NCBI RefSeq assembly: GCF_022524485.1
Contig: NZ_JAKXMK010000003.1
Span: forward strand, 1 to 64,000
Reading direction: 5' to 3'
Length of the DNA: 64,000 nucleotides
DNA from: Pseudonocardia alaniniphila
Lineage (GTDB): Bacteria > Actinomycetota > Actinomycetes > Mycobacteriales > Pseudonocardiaceae
In this document: positions 45,250 through 54,176 of the stretch, piece by piece
Layout of the letters: every line of letters begins with the position of its first letter
Position numbering within the stretch: position 1 is the stretch's first letter
The notes under the pieces: model-generated
Database searches by the model: none
Told to the model about the DNA's origin: nothing
What the model saw: only the letters and a program-made list of their open reading frames with translations
Program-made: the position numbers and the translations under genes

Positions 45250-46011
45250 ATGACGGTGTCCCGCGCTGCGGGCACCGGTCCGGTGCTGGCCCGCGCGTTG
45301 CGGATCCTCGGCGCGTTCTCGGCCGACCACCCGGCCATGACGCTCAGCGAGCTGGCGCGCCGTACCCGCCTCCCGGTCTCGACGGTGCACCGCCTGCTCG
45401 CCGGCCTCGTGGAGTGGGGCGCCCTGGAACGCGGCGACGACGGGTACTACCGCGTCGGGCTGCGCCTGTGGGAGGTGGGCGCCCTCGCCCCGCGAGGCCA
45501 AGGCCTGCGCGAGCGGGCGCTCCCGTTCCTCGAGGACCTCTCCCAGATCACGCGGGAGAACGTGCAGCTCGCGGTGCGCGAGGGCAGCGAACTCGTGTTC
45601 GTCGAGCGGATCGCCGGCACGGGGGCGGTGCCGGTGCTCACCCGCGTCGGTTCCCGGTTCGCGCTCACCCTCACCGGCGTCGGGCTGGTGCTGCTCGCCC
45701 ACGCCCCCGTCGAGCTGCAGGAGGAGGTGCTGGCTGCGCCGATCGACCGCTTCACCCCGTGCACCGTCACCGACCCCGCCACGTTGCGGCATATGCTCGC
45801 CGACGTCCGCAGGTCCGGCTTCGCGGTGAGCGACCGGCAGGTCACGATGGACGCGCTGTCGGTGGCCGTTCCCGTGCAGGACGGCCGTGGCACCGTCGTC
45901 GCGGCGGTGTCGCTCGTCGTCCGGCACGGAAGCGTTCAGCCGCACTCACTGGTGCCGCTGCTCCGCACCAGCGCGAGAGCCATCTCCCGATCCCTGGCAC
46001 AGTCCTTCTGA
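45250..46011 (+). CDS. IclR family transcriptional regulator
   Basis: 253 residues. N-terminal winged helix: ILGAFSADHPAMTLSELARRTRLPVSTVHRLLAGLVEWGALERG. C-terminal IclR effector domain (about 80-250) with LVFVERIAGTGAVPVLTRVGSRFALT and a typical SVAVPVQDGRGTVVAAVSL. IclR proteins respond to small organic acids and control catabolic operons. No target is adjacent on the same strand; the arabinofuranosidase gene converges with it, 98 bases away. ATG preceded by GGAGC. Confidence 0.9.
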   Translation: MTVSRAAGTGPVLARALRILGAFSADHPAMTLSELARRTRLPVSTVHRLLAGLVEWGALERGDDGYYRVGLRLWEVGALAPRGQGLRERALPFLEDLSQITRENVQLAVREGSELVFVERIAGTGAVPVLTRVGSRFALTLTGVGLVLLAHAPVELQEEVLAAPIDRFTPCTVTDPATLRHMLADVRRSGFAVSDRQVTMDALSVAVPVQDGRGTVVAAVSLVVRHGSVQPHSLVPLLRTSARAISRSLAQSF

Positions 46012-46109
46012 CCGCGGGCCCGCCGCGACATGGACACATGTCGCTCTTCCGGGAGCGCTCATTCCGCCTCAGGTGACCATGTCGCGCACATCGCCACCGA
46101 ACGCCGGAA

Positions 46110-47675
46110 CTACCGCTCGCGATCGGCCGGCTCGGCGAAGCGCAGGAGCGACCAGGAGGCGGCAGGCAGCTCCACCTGCACCACGCCGTCCCGCATCGCG
46201 GGCAGCTCCTGGTAGCGGACGCGCACGGCGTCGGGATCAGCGGCGCTGTTGACGCGCGGCTCGCCTGCGGCGATACCGAGGTGGCCCACAGGCACCCACC
46301 GGCCCCGCGGCAGCCGCACGGACGTGCGCAGCGGGGCATCGGGCGAGCGGTTGACGAGGAAGACCGACAGCGCTGCGCCCGCCGGGTCGGGAACGGCGGG
46401 GTCGAGGCTGGGGTCCGGAGCCGGCGCGAGGGTGGCGGTGGCATCGAGTTGGGCGACGTCCCCGTACCGACCCGTCGGCAGCATCGGCGAGGTGACAGCG
46501 GCCTGCAGCACGTCGCCGCGGGCGTGACGTGCGGTCAGCGCGAACGGATCGAAGATGCTCTGCCGCCAGGCCGGGCCGCCCGGCTCCGTGCGGATCGGTG
46601 CGATCACGTTCACCAGCTGTGCCTGGCAGGCGATGGCCACCCGATCGGAGTGCCGCAGCAGCGCCAGCAGCAGGTTGCCGACGACGACGGCGTCGAGTGC
46701 GCTGTAGTCGTCCTCGATCAGGGCGCGGGTGTCGGCGAACTCCAGGGAGTCCTCGCCGCCGAACCGGGACTGGTACCACACGTTCCACTCGTCGAACGAC
46801 AGCTTGATCTTCTTGCGGCTGCGCCGGCGGGCACCCACGGCATCGGCGGTCGCGACGACGGCGTCGATCATGTGGTCCATGTCGACGGCGCTGGCCAGGA
46901 AGCTCGCGGCGTCACCGTCGTGCTCCTGGTAGTAGGCGTGCAGGGACACGTAGTCGACGAGGTCGTAGGTGTGCTCGAGGACCTCCGCCTCCCACGCACC
47001 GAAGGTCGGCATCCTGCTGTGCGAGCTGCCGCAGGCCACCAGCTCGATCCGAGGGTCCAGCCTGCGCATCCCCCGCGCCGCCTCGGCCGCGACCCGCCCG
47101 TACTCGGCAGCGGTCTTGTGCCCCATCTGCCACGGGCCGTCCATCTCGTTGCCCAGACACCAGAGCCGGACGTCGTGCGGCTCGCGGGCGCCGTTGCGGA
47201 TCCGCAGGTCCGACCAGGCCGTCCCACCCGGGTGGTTGCAGTACTCGAGCAGCTCGCAGGCCTCCTGCATCCCCCGCGTCCCGAGGTTCACCGCGAGCAT
47301 CGGCTCGGCACCGAGCCTGCGCACCCAGCGCAGGAACTCGTCAGTGCCCACCTGGTTGGTCTCCACGGCCTTCCACGCCCGGTCCAGCCGCACCGGCCGG
47401 TCACCGCGGGGCCCGACGCCGTCCTCCCAGCGGTAGCCGGAGACGAAGTTGCCCCCCGGATAGCGGACGACGGACGCACCCAGCTCGCCGGCCAGCTCCA
47501 GAACGTCTCGGCGGAAGCCGTCCTCGTCGGCCGTCCCGTGCCCTGGTTCGTGGATGCCGCCGTAGACACACCGCCCCATGTGCTCGACGAACGAACCGAA
47601 GAGCCTGCGCGGTACCGGTCCGACACGGAACGCCTCGTCCAGAACGACCTCGGCGGCGGCGTCGGTGAGCGGCAT
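46110..47675 (-). CDS. GH51 alpha-L-arabinofuranosidase
   Basis: 521 residues. GH51 retaining arabinofuranosidase: acid/base Glu177 in LWCLGNEMDG and nucleophile Glu296 in KLSFDEWNVWY are both present, with RYPGGNFVSGYRWEDGVGPR and FGSFVEHMGRCVYGGI as family signatures. The C-terminal beta-domain (from about 395) completes the length. There is no signal peptide, so it acts in the cytoplasm on imported arabino-oligosaccharides. No transporter or sugar pathway genes are adjacent, and the nearby IclR regulator could control it. Confidence 0.93.
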   Translation of the reverse strand: MPLTDAAAEVVLDEAFRVGPVPRRLFGSFVEHMGRCVYGGIHEPGHGTADEDGFRRDVLELAGELGASVVRYPGGNFVSGYRWEDGVGPRGDRPVRLDRAWKAVETNQVGTDEFLRWVRRLGAEPMLAVNLGTRGMQEACELLEYCNHPGGTAWSDLRIRNGAREPHDVRLWCLGNEMDGPWQMGHKTAAEYGRVAAEAARGMRRLDPRIELVACGSSHSRMPTFGAWEAEVLEHTYDLVDYVSLHAYYQEHDGDAASFLASAVDMDHMIDAVVATADAVGARRRSRKKIKLSFDEWNVWYQSRFGGEDSLEFADTRALIEDDYSALDAVVVGNLLLALLRHSDRVAIACQAQLVNVIAPIRTEPGGPAWRQSIFDPFALTARHARGDVLQAAVTSPMLPTGRYGDVAQLDATATLAPAPDPSLDPAVPDPAGAALSVFLVNRSPDAPLRTSVRLPRGRWVPVGHLGIAAGEPRVNSAADPDAVRVRYQELPAMRDGVVQVELPAASWSLLRFAEPADRER

Positions 47676-47810
47676 CGGCAGAACCTCGTTCCTCGGGGGC
47701 GGGACGAACCGTGTCGCCGTCCATCGTGATGCCGCCCCGGCACACCCCCGACGCGGGGGGCCACCCCCGCGCGTGCGCGCACCCGGACACGCGCACGTCC
47801 GCCCTCTCGC

Positions 47811-48287
47811 TCAGGCCGTGGCAACCGGCCTCTCGGGCCGGGCGACGCGCCCGACGTCCGTGGTCAGAGGCGGACACGGTAGAACGAAGCGACCGCGCGA
47901 CTTACCTGCGGTCGTCGCGACCGGCACGCGGACGGCAAGCTCGCGTTCGGCGTGTTCGACCGTCGCGAACATCGAGAACCGGGCGAGTGCAGCGCGGATC
48001 CCGGAAGGCAGCAGGGCCTCCCGCCCGGCCAGCCCGCAGAGATGCAGCCGCAGTCCTACGGCGGCAGCCGCGTCCTCCACCGCGACCAGCGCGGTGAAGT
48101 CGTCGGTACCGAAGAATCGCACTTCGCCCAGGTCGATCACCACGTGCCCGGTGCACAGCCCCAGCTGCGCCCCTGCCACGTTCGACACTCTGGTGATCGT
48201 CGCGGGGTCGAGCACCCCCGCCAGCCGGACCACACGCAACCGCGACCCCCGGACCTCCACCGACACCTGCGCCCCATCGAAAGGCAC
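47811..48287 (-). CDS. Degenerate STAS-domain protein
   Basis: 158 residues from GTG 48287, with AGGAGG six bases upstream (a longer frame reaches 48329). LRVVRLAGVLDPATITRVSNVAGAQLGLCTGHVVIDLGEVRFFGTDDFTAL has the STAS beta-alpha pattern. Where RsbV-type proteins have D-S-S-G, it has G60-T-D-D63, so the phosphorylatable serine is lost. The C-terminal tail (about 120-158) is basic and disordered. It is the second serine-less STAS protein in the window, not adjacent to a kinase, and may bind a partner constitutively. Confidence 0.65.
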   Translation of the reverse strand: MPFDGAQVSVEVRGSRLRVVRLAGVLDPATITRVSNVAGAQLGLCTGHVVIDLGEVRFFGTDDFTALVAVEDAAAAVGLRLHLCGLAGREALLPSGIRAALARFSMFATVEHAERELAVRVPVATTAGKSRGRFVLPCPPLTTDVGRVARPERPVATA

Positions 48288-48386
48288 CCGACACCTCCTG
48301 ACCTCGACCCGAGTGATCGGGTCTGCCACTTCCGGCGCTGGGTCGATACCCGTTTCCGGGAACCGAAACCTCTCGAGGGACCGCCG

Positions 48387-49121
48387 TCACACTTTCTCGT
48401 GGTCCCCGAAGAGTGGCGTCGCCACTTCCTGTGCAAGCACGAGGTCGTGGGGATAGGTGATCTTGAAGTTACGGGCATCGCCCGCAACCCATCGGATCGG
48501 CACAGCCGGGGCGAACCGCTGCATGCAGGACGCCGTGTCGGTGCCGGCGAAGCCCTCCCGGGCGGCCTGCTCGTAGGCCGCCAGAAGCGGCGCGGCCGAG
48601 AACCCCTGAGGCGTCTGTACGGCCACGAGACCCTCCGGTGCCGGACCGGCGAGCCCGCTTCCACCTGGTCCCGCGGCAGCGAGATCGTCACGGGGCAGGC
48701 CCGGCACCGCGCCCCCGCACTCCCGCGCCACCCGCAGCACCTCGCGGACGAGCGGGCGGCCGGCGAACGGTCGGGCGCCGTCGTGGATGAGCACCGTGTC
48801 GATGCGCCCGTCACGGATGCGGTCCGCCAACTGTCGCAGACCGGCGAGCTCGGACTCCTGACGGGTCGAGCCCCCGGTCACGACCTCCACGGCGGCGTCC
48901 ACCTCACGGTCGATCACCCGATCGGCGAGCTCACGGTCCTCGGCGCGCACGACGAGAACGAGCGGGCCGATCTCGGGCAGCGCCGCGAACGTGTTCAGCG
49001 AGATGCCGATCATGATGCGCCCCGCGACGGGCAGATAGACCTTGTTGCTCTCGCCTCCGACGCGCGTGCCGCTGCCGCCGGCGAGGACGACAGCCGCCGC
49101 GCGCCCGACGTGCCCGGCCAC
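48387..49121 (-). CDS. ispD: IspD-like 2-C-methyl-D-erythritol 4-phosphate cytidylyltransferase
   Basis: 244 residues from GTG 49121. A frame continues to 49286, but that extension is Gln/Gly/Arg-rich and not family-like. AAVVLAGGSGTRVG is the nucleotide-binding loop, followed by IHDGARPF (usually DAARP), GTDTASCMQRF and ARNFKITYPHDLVLA, matching IspD signature blocks. IspD activates MEP with CTP in isoprenoid synthesis. The usual partner ispF is absent, and the GESNK variation in the loop and split from any isoprenoid operon suggest it could be a paralogue (for example, a polyol-phosphate cytidylyltransferase). It overlaps none of its neighbours. Confidence 0.75.
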   Translation of the reverse strand: MAGHVGRAAAVVLAGGSGTRVGGESNKVYLPVAGRIMIGISLNTFAALPEIGPLVLVVRAEDRELADRVIDREVDAAVEVVTGGSTRQESELAGLRQLADRIRDGRIDTVLIHDGARPFAGRPLVREVLRVARECGGAVPGLPRDDLAAAGPGGSGLAGPAPEGLVAVQTPQGFSAAPLLAAYEQAAREGFAGTDTASCMQRFAPAVPIRWVAGDARNFKITYPHDLVLAQEVATPLFGDHEKV

Positions 49122-49558
49122 AACCCCACCGCGCTCGCCGGTGGCCGCATCCCCCTGCTGACCTGCGGCTGTATCGCCGCACCTGCCGGCGGGCGCACCG
49201 CCCCGCTGATCGGGCGCTGCGCGGCTGCGCTGATCGGGCACGCGGTCAGTGGAGCGCCAGTGGGGCCACCGGGTCAAGCGGGTCACGACGTGCGATAATT
49301 CTCAACTCGCACCGAATGACGCGCACTCTGACGGCCCCGCCGGCCACAGGTGCCGGGTTGCGGCTCGGGCTTTCGGCCCGCCCGCCCGGGAACCACGGCG
49401 GGGGTCCGAACGTCTCACCGGAATGGGGTACCAGCTGGTCGAATTTCCTCCCACCGAGGTGCGCCGTGGAGCTACTTGTCACGGGCAGTAGGCTCCGGCG
49501 GGCTCACCGCCGAGTCCTGGTTGTTCCCCTATTCGTTCGGATGCAGGGAGTGGGCACG

Positions 49559-51622
49559 GTGAACGATGAAAGCCGGCGCTCTCCCCGTGGCGGCGGTCAA
49601 CCCCTGCCCCCGCAGCAGCCATGGCCGCGGCGCAGCGAGCGCGAACAGCGCCCCGCACCCCACCACGCCGAGCCTCCGCCGCGGCGTGCGCCGAGGTCCG
49701 CAGACGCCCCGCCCCGGCCCATGCCGCCCCGGCGCGTCGACCGCGCCAACGACTCCGAGATGCCGACGCGGCCTCAGCCCCGACTGGCCCACGAGCGCAA
49801 GTCGTCGGCGACGCCGCACCCCGGCAGCACCGCCCCGCCCAGGCCGAAGAGCCCTGGCACCAGGACCTCCGCTCCACGGACACACTCGGCGCGCTCGGGC
49901 GGCACGACGATCGGGCGGGCGACCCCCACCACGAAGTCCGACACAACGATGATCCCGGCCGCGAAGGGGTCCGGCGCCACGCGCTCCGCGGCGAAGGCGA
50001 CGCCCACGTCGACGAGGAGCGGGTCCTCCCGGGTGGGTCCGAAACGTGCGTCCTCCGCGGACGGCTCGACCGCCGCGAGCGCCACCACGTCGCGGAGTGC
50101 CCGGCGCCGCAGCGGCACCGGCCGCCCTCGCCGCACGCTCGGCCGGGCGCTACTCGCCACCGCAGCGTCCACAGTGGCCCCGGGCTCGGGCCACCTGATG
50201 CTCCGCCGGCAACGCACCGGCGCACTGATCCTCGGCGTGTTCCTGCTGACCCTCGTCTTCCTCGTGGCGCTCGGTGTCAGTGCACGCCGGTCGGCCATCC
50301 TCGAGAACCTGCTGTCCACGCGCGTCCTCACGATCATCGCGATCGGCTGTGTGCTCGCCGCGCTGGCCTGGATGGCCGTGATCGTCCGCACGTACATGCT
50401 GGCCCGGCCGTCGCGACTGGCCGCAGGCCAGCAGGCACTCGGCGTCGGTGTGGTGGTTGTGCTCTGCCTCGTGGTCGCAGCGCCGCTCGGGTTCGGCGCC
50501 AACCTCGCCAACTCGCAGCGCTCCCTGCTCGACTCGCTGTTCACCGGCGGGGGCGGCACCGCTGTGGCCGAGGCCATCGCCAAGCCGCGGCTCAACATCC
50601 TGATGGTCGGGAGCGACGCGGGGCCGGACCGCAAGGGCACCCGCACCGACACGATGATGGTGGCGAGCATCGACACCAGAACGAGCCGCACCACGCTCTT
50701 CGCGCTCCCCCGCAACATCGGCCACGCCCAGTTCCCGCCCGGGTCGCCGATGGAGGAGAAGTTCCCCGACGGTTTCTACGACGAGTCCGATCCCCTGTCG
50801 GGCAACTACCTGCTCAACGCCGTGTACGCCTACGGGCTCGAGTACCCGGCGCTCGCACCGTCGGGGCCCACCGCCGATCCAGGGTTGAACCTGCTGCACC
50901 AGACCGTCTCGTACATGCTCGGCGTGCAGTTGGACTACTACGTCGAGGTCAACATGGCGGGCTTCGCGTCGATCATCGACGCGCTCGGCGGCCTGACCGT
51001 CGACGTCGGACCCAACCGGCTCCCGGTCGGCGGCATCACCCCGAGCGGCCAGCACGTGGCGCCCGACTACTACATCCCGGCGGGCGTGCAGAACCTCAAC
51101 GGCGAGCAGGCACTCGCGTTCGCCCGCTCCCGCACCGGTTCCGACGACTACACGCGGATGGGCCGCCAGCGCTGCCTGCTCCAGTACATCCTCGAGCAGA
51201 AGAGCCCCGCCGACCTCCTGACGAACTTCCAGGGCGTCGCAAAGGCCACCACGAACAGCGTGGCGACGAACCTCCCGCAGCAGGTGCTGCCCCAGCTGGT
51301 GTCGCTCGCAGGCAACGGCAACCTGACGCTGGAGAGCGTGTCGTTCGACCCCAACCTGCCCGACCCCAATGAGGACGACGGCAAGTTCAACACACTGTGG
51401 CCGGACTTCGAGTACATGCGCGAGGTCGTGCAGAACTCGATCAACAAGCCGCCGCCACCGCCTGCCGCTACTGCGGCGCCGAACCCCTCGGCCGACCCGG
51501 GTACCGCACCGACCACCACCAAGGGCAGGTCGGGCAGCACAGCCACCACCAAGGCCGCCCCGGACTCGACCGAATCCCCGGACGCCTCGCAGCCACAGTC
51601 GCTCGCCGCGTCCTGCAACTGA
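49559..51622 (+). CDS. LytR-CpsA-Psr (LCP) family cell-wall glycopolymer ligase with long disordered N-tail
   Basis: 687 residues from GTG, with a GCAGGGAG site; ATG 49541 is an alternative. Residues 1-200 are a Pro/Arg/Ser/Thr-rich cytoplasmic tail. Then three membrane helices (about 220-320) and the extracellular LCP domain: NILMVGSDAGPDRKGTRTDTMMVASID with the catalytic/Mg Asp-Arg pattern, FALPRNIGHAQFP (conserved Arg), and the ALAFARSRTGSDDYTRMGRQ block. It ends in a Pro/Thr/Ser tail. LCP enzymes attach teichoic-type or arabinogalactan polymers to peptidoglycan. The tail is much longer than the usual signal anchor and may connect to other cell-envelope machinery. Confidence 0.9.
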   Translation: MNDESRRSPRGGGQPLPPQQPWPRRSEREQRPAPHHAEPPPRRAPRSADAPPRPMPPRRVDRANDSEMPTRPQPRLAHERKSSATPHPGSTAPPRPKSPGTRTSAPRTHSARSGGTTIGRATPTTKSDTTMIPAAKGSGATRSAAKATPTSTRSGSSRVGPKRASSADGSTAASATTSRSARRRSGTGRPRRTLGRALLATAASTVAPGSGHLMLRRQRTGALILGVFLLTLVFLVALGVSARRSAILENLLSTRVLTIIAIGCVLAALAWMAVIVRTYMLARPSRLAAGQQALGVGVVVVLCLVVAAPLGFGANLANSQRSLLDSLFTGGGGTAVAEAIAKPRLNILMVGSDAGPDRKGTRTDTMMVASIDTRTSRTTLFALPRNIGHAQFPPGSPMEEKFPDGFYDESDPLSGNYLLNAVYAYGLEYPALAPSGPTADPGLNLLHQTVSYMLGVQLDYYVEVNMAGFASIIDALGGLTVDVGPNRLPVGGITPSGQHVAPDYYIPAGVQNLNGEQALAFARSRTGSDDYTRMGRQRCLLQYILEQKSPADLLTNFQGVAKATTNSVATNLPQQVLPQLVSLAGNGNLTLESVSFDPNLPDPNEDDGKFNTLWPDFEYMREVVQNSINKPPPPPAATAAPNPSADPGTAPTTTKGRSGSTATTKAAPDSTESPDASQPQSLAASCN

Positions 51623-51647
51623 GCGGCGGGGCGGGCAGCGCCACCGG

Positions 51648-52370
51648 TCAGGGCACCGCGCCACCGGGCGCTGCTCGCCCTCCGGGCACTCCCGCAGCCC
51701 GCCACCGGTACTCCACCTGTGGACGGCCGGTGCTCCCGTACCGGGAGTGCCGCTCGGCGAGCCCCGCCTCCGCCAGGTACTCGAGGTAGCGCCGAGCCGT
51801 CACGCGGGACGCCCCGAGGCCCTCGGCCACCTCGGCGGCGGTGAGCCCGGTATCCCCGGCCGCGGCCAGTCTGCGCGCCACGGCGTCGAGGGACTCGCGG
51901 CTCACGCCCTTCGGGAGGCCGCCGGCGGGAGCGGGCGCACGCAGGGTGTGGAACAGGCCGTCGACGTCCTCCTGCGCGACCATGGGGCCAGCGCCGAGCC
52001 GCGACCGGTACTCCAGGAAGCCCTCCAGCTTCGTGCGCACCGCACTGAACGTGAACGGCTTGACCAGGTACTGCGTGGCGCCGAAGGAGATCGCCGCCTG
52101 GACCACGGCGAGATCGCGCGCCCGCGTCACCATGATGACGTCGGTGGTGTGGCCCGCGGCCCGCATCCGGCGCAGCACCTCGAGCCCGCTGGTGTCGGGC
52201 AGGTGAACGTCGAGCAGGACGAGTTCCACCGTGCGGCTGTCGAGCAGCCGCAGCGCCTCGGCCCCCGATCCCGCGCTCCCCACCACCTCGAAGCCGCGCA
52301 CGCGCCCGACGTAGCTGGCGTGGGCGGCGGCCGCGATGGGGTCGTCCTCGACGATCAGGGTGCGGATCAT
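51648..52370 (-). CDS. CitB/DcuR-type response regulator
   Basis: 240 residues from ATG 52370. Receiver domain RTLIVEDDPIAAAAHASYVGRV with acidic pair, phospho-Asp in LVLLDVHLPDTSGLEVLRRM, and Lys in TQYLVKPFTFSAVR. The linker leads to a C-terminal winged helix (DTGLTAAEVAEGLGASRVTARRYLEYLAEAGLAERHSRYGS). This is the citrate/dicarboxylate-sensing regulator class. Its ATG overlaps the stop of the kinase (ATGA), so the two are translated together, and the divergent dctA gene is the likely target. Confidence 0.92.
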   Translation of the reverse strand: MIRTLIVEDDPIAAAAHASYVGRVRGFEVVGSAGSGAEALRLLDSRTVELVLLDVHLPDTSGLEVLRRMRAAGHTTDVIMVTRARDLAVVQAAISFGATQYLVKPFTFSAVRTKLEGFLEYRSRLGAGPMVAQEDVDGLFHTLRAPAPAGGLPKGVSRESLDAVARRLAAAGDTGLTAAEVAEGLGASRVTARRYLEYLAEAGLAERHSRYGSTGRPQVEYRWRAAGVPGGRAAPGGAVP

Positions 52371-54049
52371 GCCCTCACCAGCGGAAGGTGCACAGCGAAC
52401 TCGGCGCCCCGCGCGCGGTCCCCATCGGATCGGTCCACATCGGCACCGTCCGTTTCGGATGATCCCCGCTCGACCCCGTTCCGGCCGGGGGCGTCCCCAT
52501 CGGACGTACGGAGCCGCACCCACCCGCCATGGCGCTGCGCCGCCTGCCGCGCCAGTGCCAGCCCCAGACCGCGGCCCAGCCCGTCGTGCGGCTTCGTGCT
52601 CCAACCCCGCTCGAAGGCGCGCTCGGCGTCGTCGGCCGCGATCCCGGGACCGCTGTCGGTCACGCACAGCTCCACGGCGTCGCCGGTGACGCGGGCGCTG
52701 ATCCGGACCCAGCGAGGCGCAGGGGCGTCCTCGGCGGCGTCGATCGCGTTGTCGAGCAGGTTGCCCACGATCGTGACGAGGTCGCGGGGGTCGGCGATCC
52801 CGGCCGGCACCCGGGTGCCCTCGGCCACCTGCAGAGTGACGCCCCGCTCCCCTGCCGCAGCCGCCTTCCCGACCACGAGCGCCGCCAACTCGGGCACGGC
52901 GATCCCGGCCAGCACGGCGTCGGTGAGCTGCTGGGACACGGCGAGTTCGGACGCCGCGAACTCCAGCGCGTCGTCCGGGCGGCCGAGCTCGATCAGCGAG
53001 ATCACGGTGTGCAGCTGGTTGGCCGCCTCATGGGCCTGGGCGCCCAGCGAGTCGGCGAAACCGCGGATCGTCTGCAGCTCGCTGACCAGGGCACGCAGCT
53101 CCGTGTGGTCGCGCAGCGTCACCACGGTGCCGAGGTGCCGCCCCGCCCACCGCGCAGCCCCTTGACTGACCACCACGATCCGGTCGGCCGTCAGATGGAT
53201 CTCGTCCTCGCGCGCCTCACCGGCGGCGAGCGCGGCCCCCAGCTCGACCGGCAGCCCGATCTCGTCGACGCGGCGGCCCTGCGCGTCGGGGGGCAGCGCC
53301 AGCAGCCGCTGGGCCTCGTCGTTGACCAGCTGCACCCGCCCGGAGCGATCGAGCAGCAGCAGTCCCTCCCGCACGGCGTGCAGCACCGCGTCGTAGTACT
53401 CGTACATGCGCGCCAGCTCGGCCGGCCCGAGGTCATGGGTGCTGCGCCGCAGCCACCGGCTCACCAGCCACGAGCCGGCCGCGGCGAGCAGCAGCGCCAC
53501 GCCCGCGGCCCCGAGCACCAGCGGCATCTCGCGCTGCAGCTCCCGTGACACCTTCGCGACCGTGCGCCCGACCGACACGAGCGCCACGACGTTCCCATGG
53601 TCGAGCACCGGGACGACGGCGCGCACCGACGGACCGAGGGTGCCGGTGTAGGTCTCCGTGAACTGCTGATCCCCGTGCTTGGCCGGCTCGATCGTGCCCT
53701 GGAAGACCTGCCCGATCTGGGCCGGGTTCGGGTGCGAGAGGCGGATGCCGTCCAGCCGCATGACGACGACGAAGTCGGTGGCGGTGTCGATCCGGATCTG
53801 CTCTGCGAGGGGCTGCAGCACGGCCACCGGGTCGCGCTCGCCGAGCGCGGCGCGCACGTCCGGCGAGGCGGCGAGGGTGTGCGCGATACCGAGCATCTCC
53901 TCCGCGGTCGCGTCGCGGTTGGTCTCGTCGAACTGGACGTACGTGGCCGCCGCGACCCCCGTCAGCACGATCACCACTATCGCCGCCTGGAGTGCGAAGA
54001 GCTGGCCTGCGAGGCTCCACCGGCTCCGTCGCCTGGCCACCGTCGTCAC
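52367..54049 (-). CDS. CitA/DcuS-type sensor histidine kinase
   Basis: 560 residues from GTG 54049, chosen for a natural basic N-terminus; its site is weak. First membrane helix LAGQLFALQAAIVVIVLTGVAAATY, an extracellular PASp sensor (about 45-175), second helix, a cytoplasmic PAS, then the kinase. The phospho-His is in SLGAQAHEAANQLHTVISLIELG, the CitA/DcuS arrangement (SH-E-N-LH). ATP-binding motifs NLLDNAIDAAE, DSGPGI and GRGLGLALA complete it. These kinases sense citrate, fumarate, succinate or malate outside the cell. It is in one operon with the regulator and divergent from dctA. Confidence 0.9.
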   Translation of the reverse strand: MTTVARRRSRWSLAGQLFALQAAIVVIVLTGVAAATYVQFDETNRDATAEEMLGIAHTLAASPDVRAALGERDPVAVLQPLAEQIRIDTATDFVVVMRLDGIRLSHPNPAQIGQVFQGTIEPAKHGDQQFTETYTGTLGPSVRAVVPVLDHGNVVALVSVGRTVAKVSRELQREMPLVLGAAGVALLLAAAGSWLVSRWLRRSTHDLGPAELARMYEYYDAVLHAVREGLLLLDRSGRVQLVNDEAQRLLALPPDAQGRRVDEIGLPVELGAALAAGEAREDEIHLTADRIVVVSQGAARWAGRHLGTVVTLRDHTELRALVSELQTIRGFADSLGAQAHEAANQLHTVISLIELGRPDDALEFAASELAVSQQLTDAVLAGIAVPELAALVVGKAAAAGERGVTLQVAEGTRVPAGIADPRDLVTIVGNLLDNAIDAAEDAPAPRWVRISARVTGDAVELCVTDSGPGIAADDAERAFERGWSTKPHDGLGRGLGLALARQAAQRHGGWVRLRTSDGDAPGRNGVERGSSETDGADVDRSDGDRARGAEFAVHLPLVRA

Positions 54050-54059
54050 CGCCCGTCGT

Positions 54060-54076
54060 ACGAAATGAACGAAATG
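54060..54076. repeat. Direct repeat ACGAAATG in the dctA/kinase gap
   Basis: Two copies of ACGAAATG with one base between lie in the gap between the divergent kinase and dctA genes, in an AT-rich spot of otherwise GC-rich DNA. Spacing of nine bases fits binding of a response-regulator dimer in tandem. The site is close to the kinase GTG, so it could control the kinase, dctA, or both. I cannot exclude coincidence with a ribosome site. Confidence 0.4.
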
Positions 54077-54176
54077 GTGACGACCACCACATCGCGCCGC
54101 ATAGTCGCCGCGATAGTTGCCGGTACACGGGTGCCGGCGCAACGCCCGACGTTGCCGTCGGCTCCCCGGAGGACAC

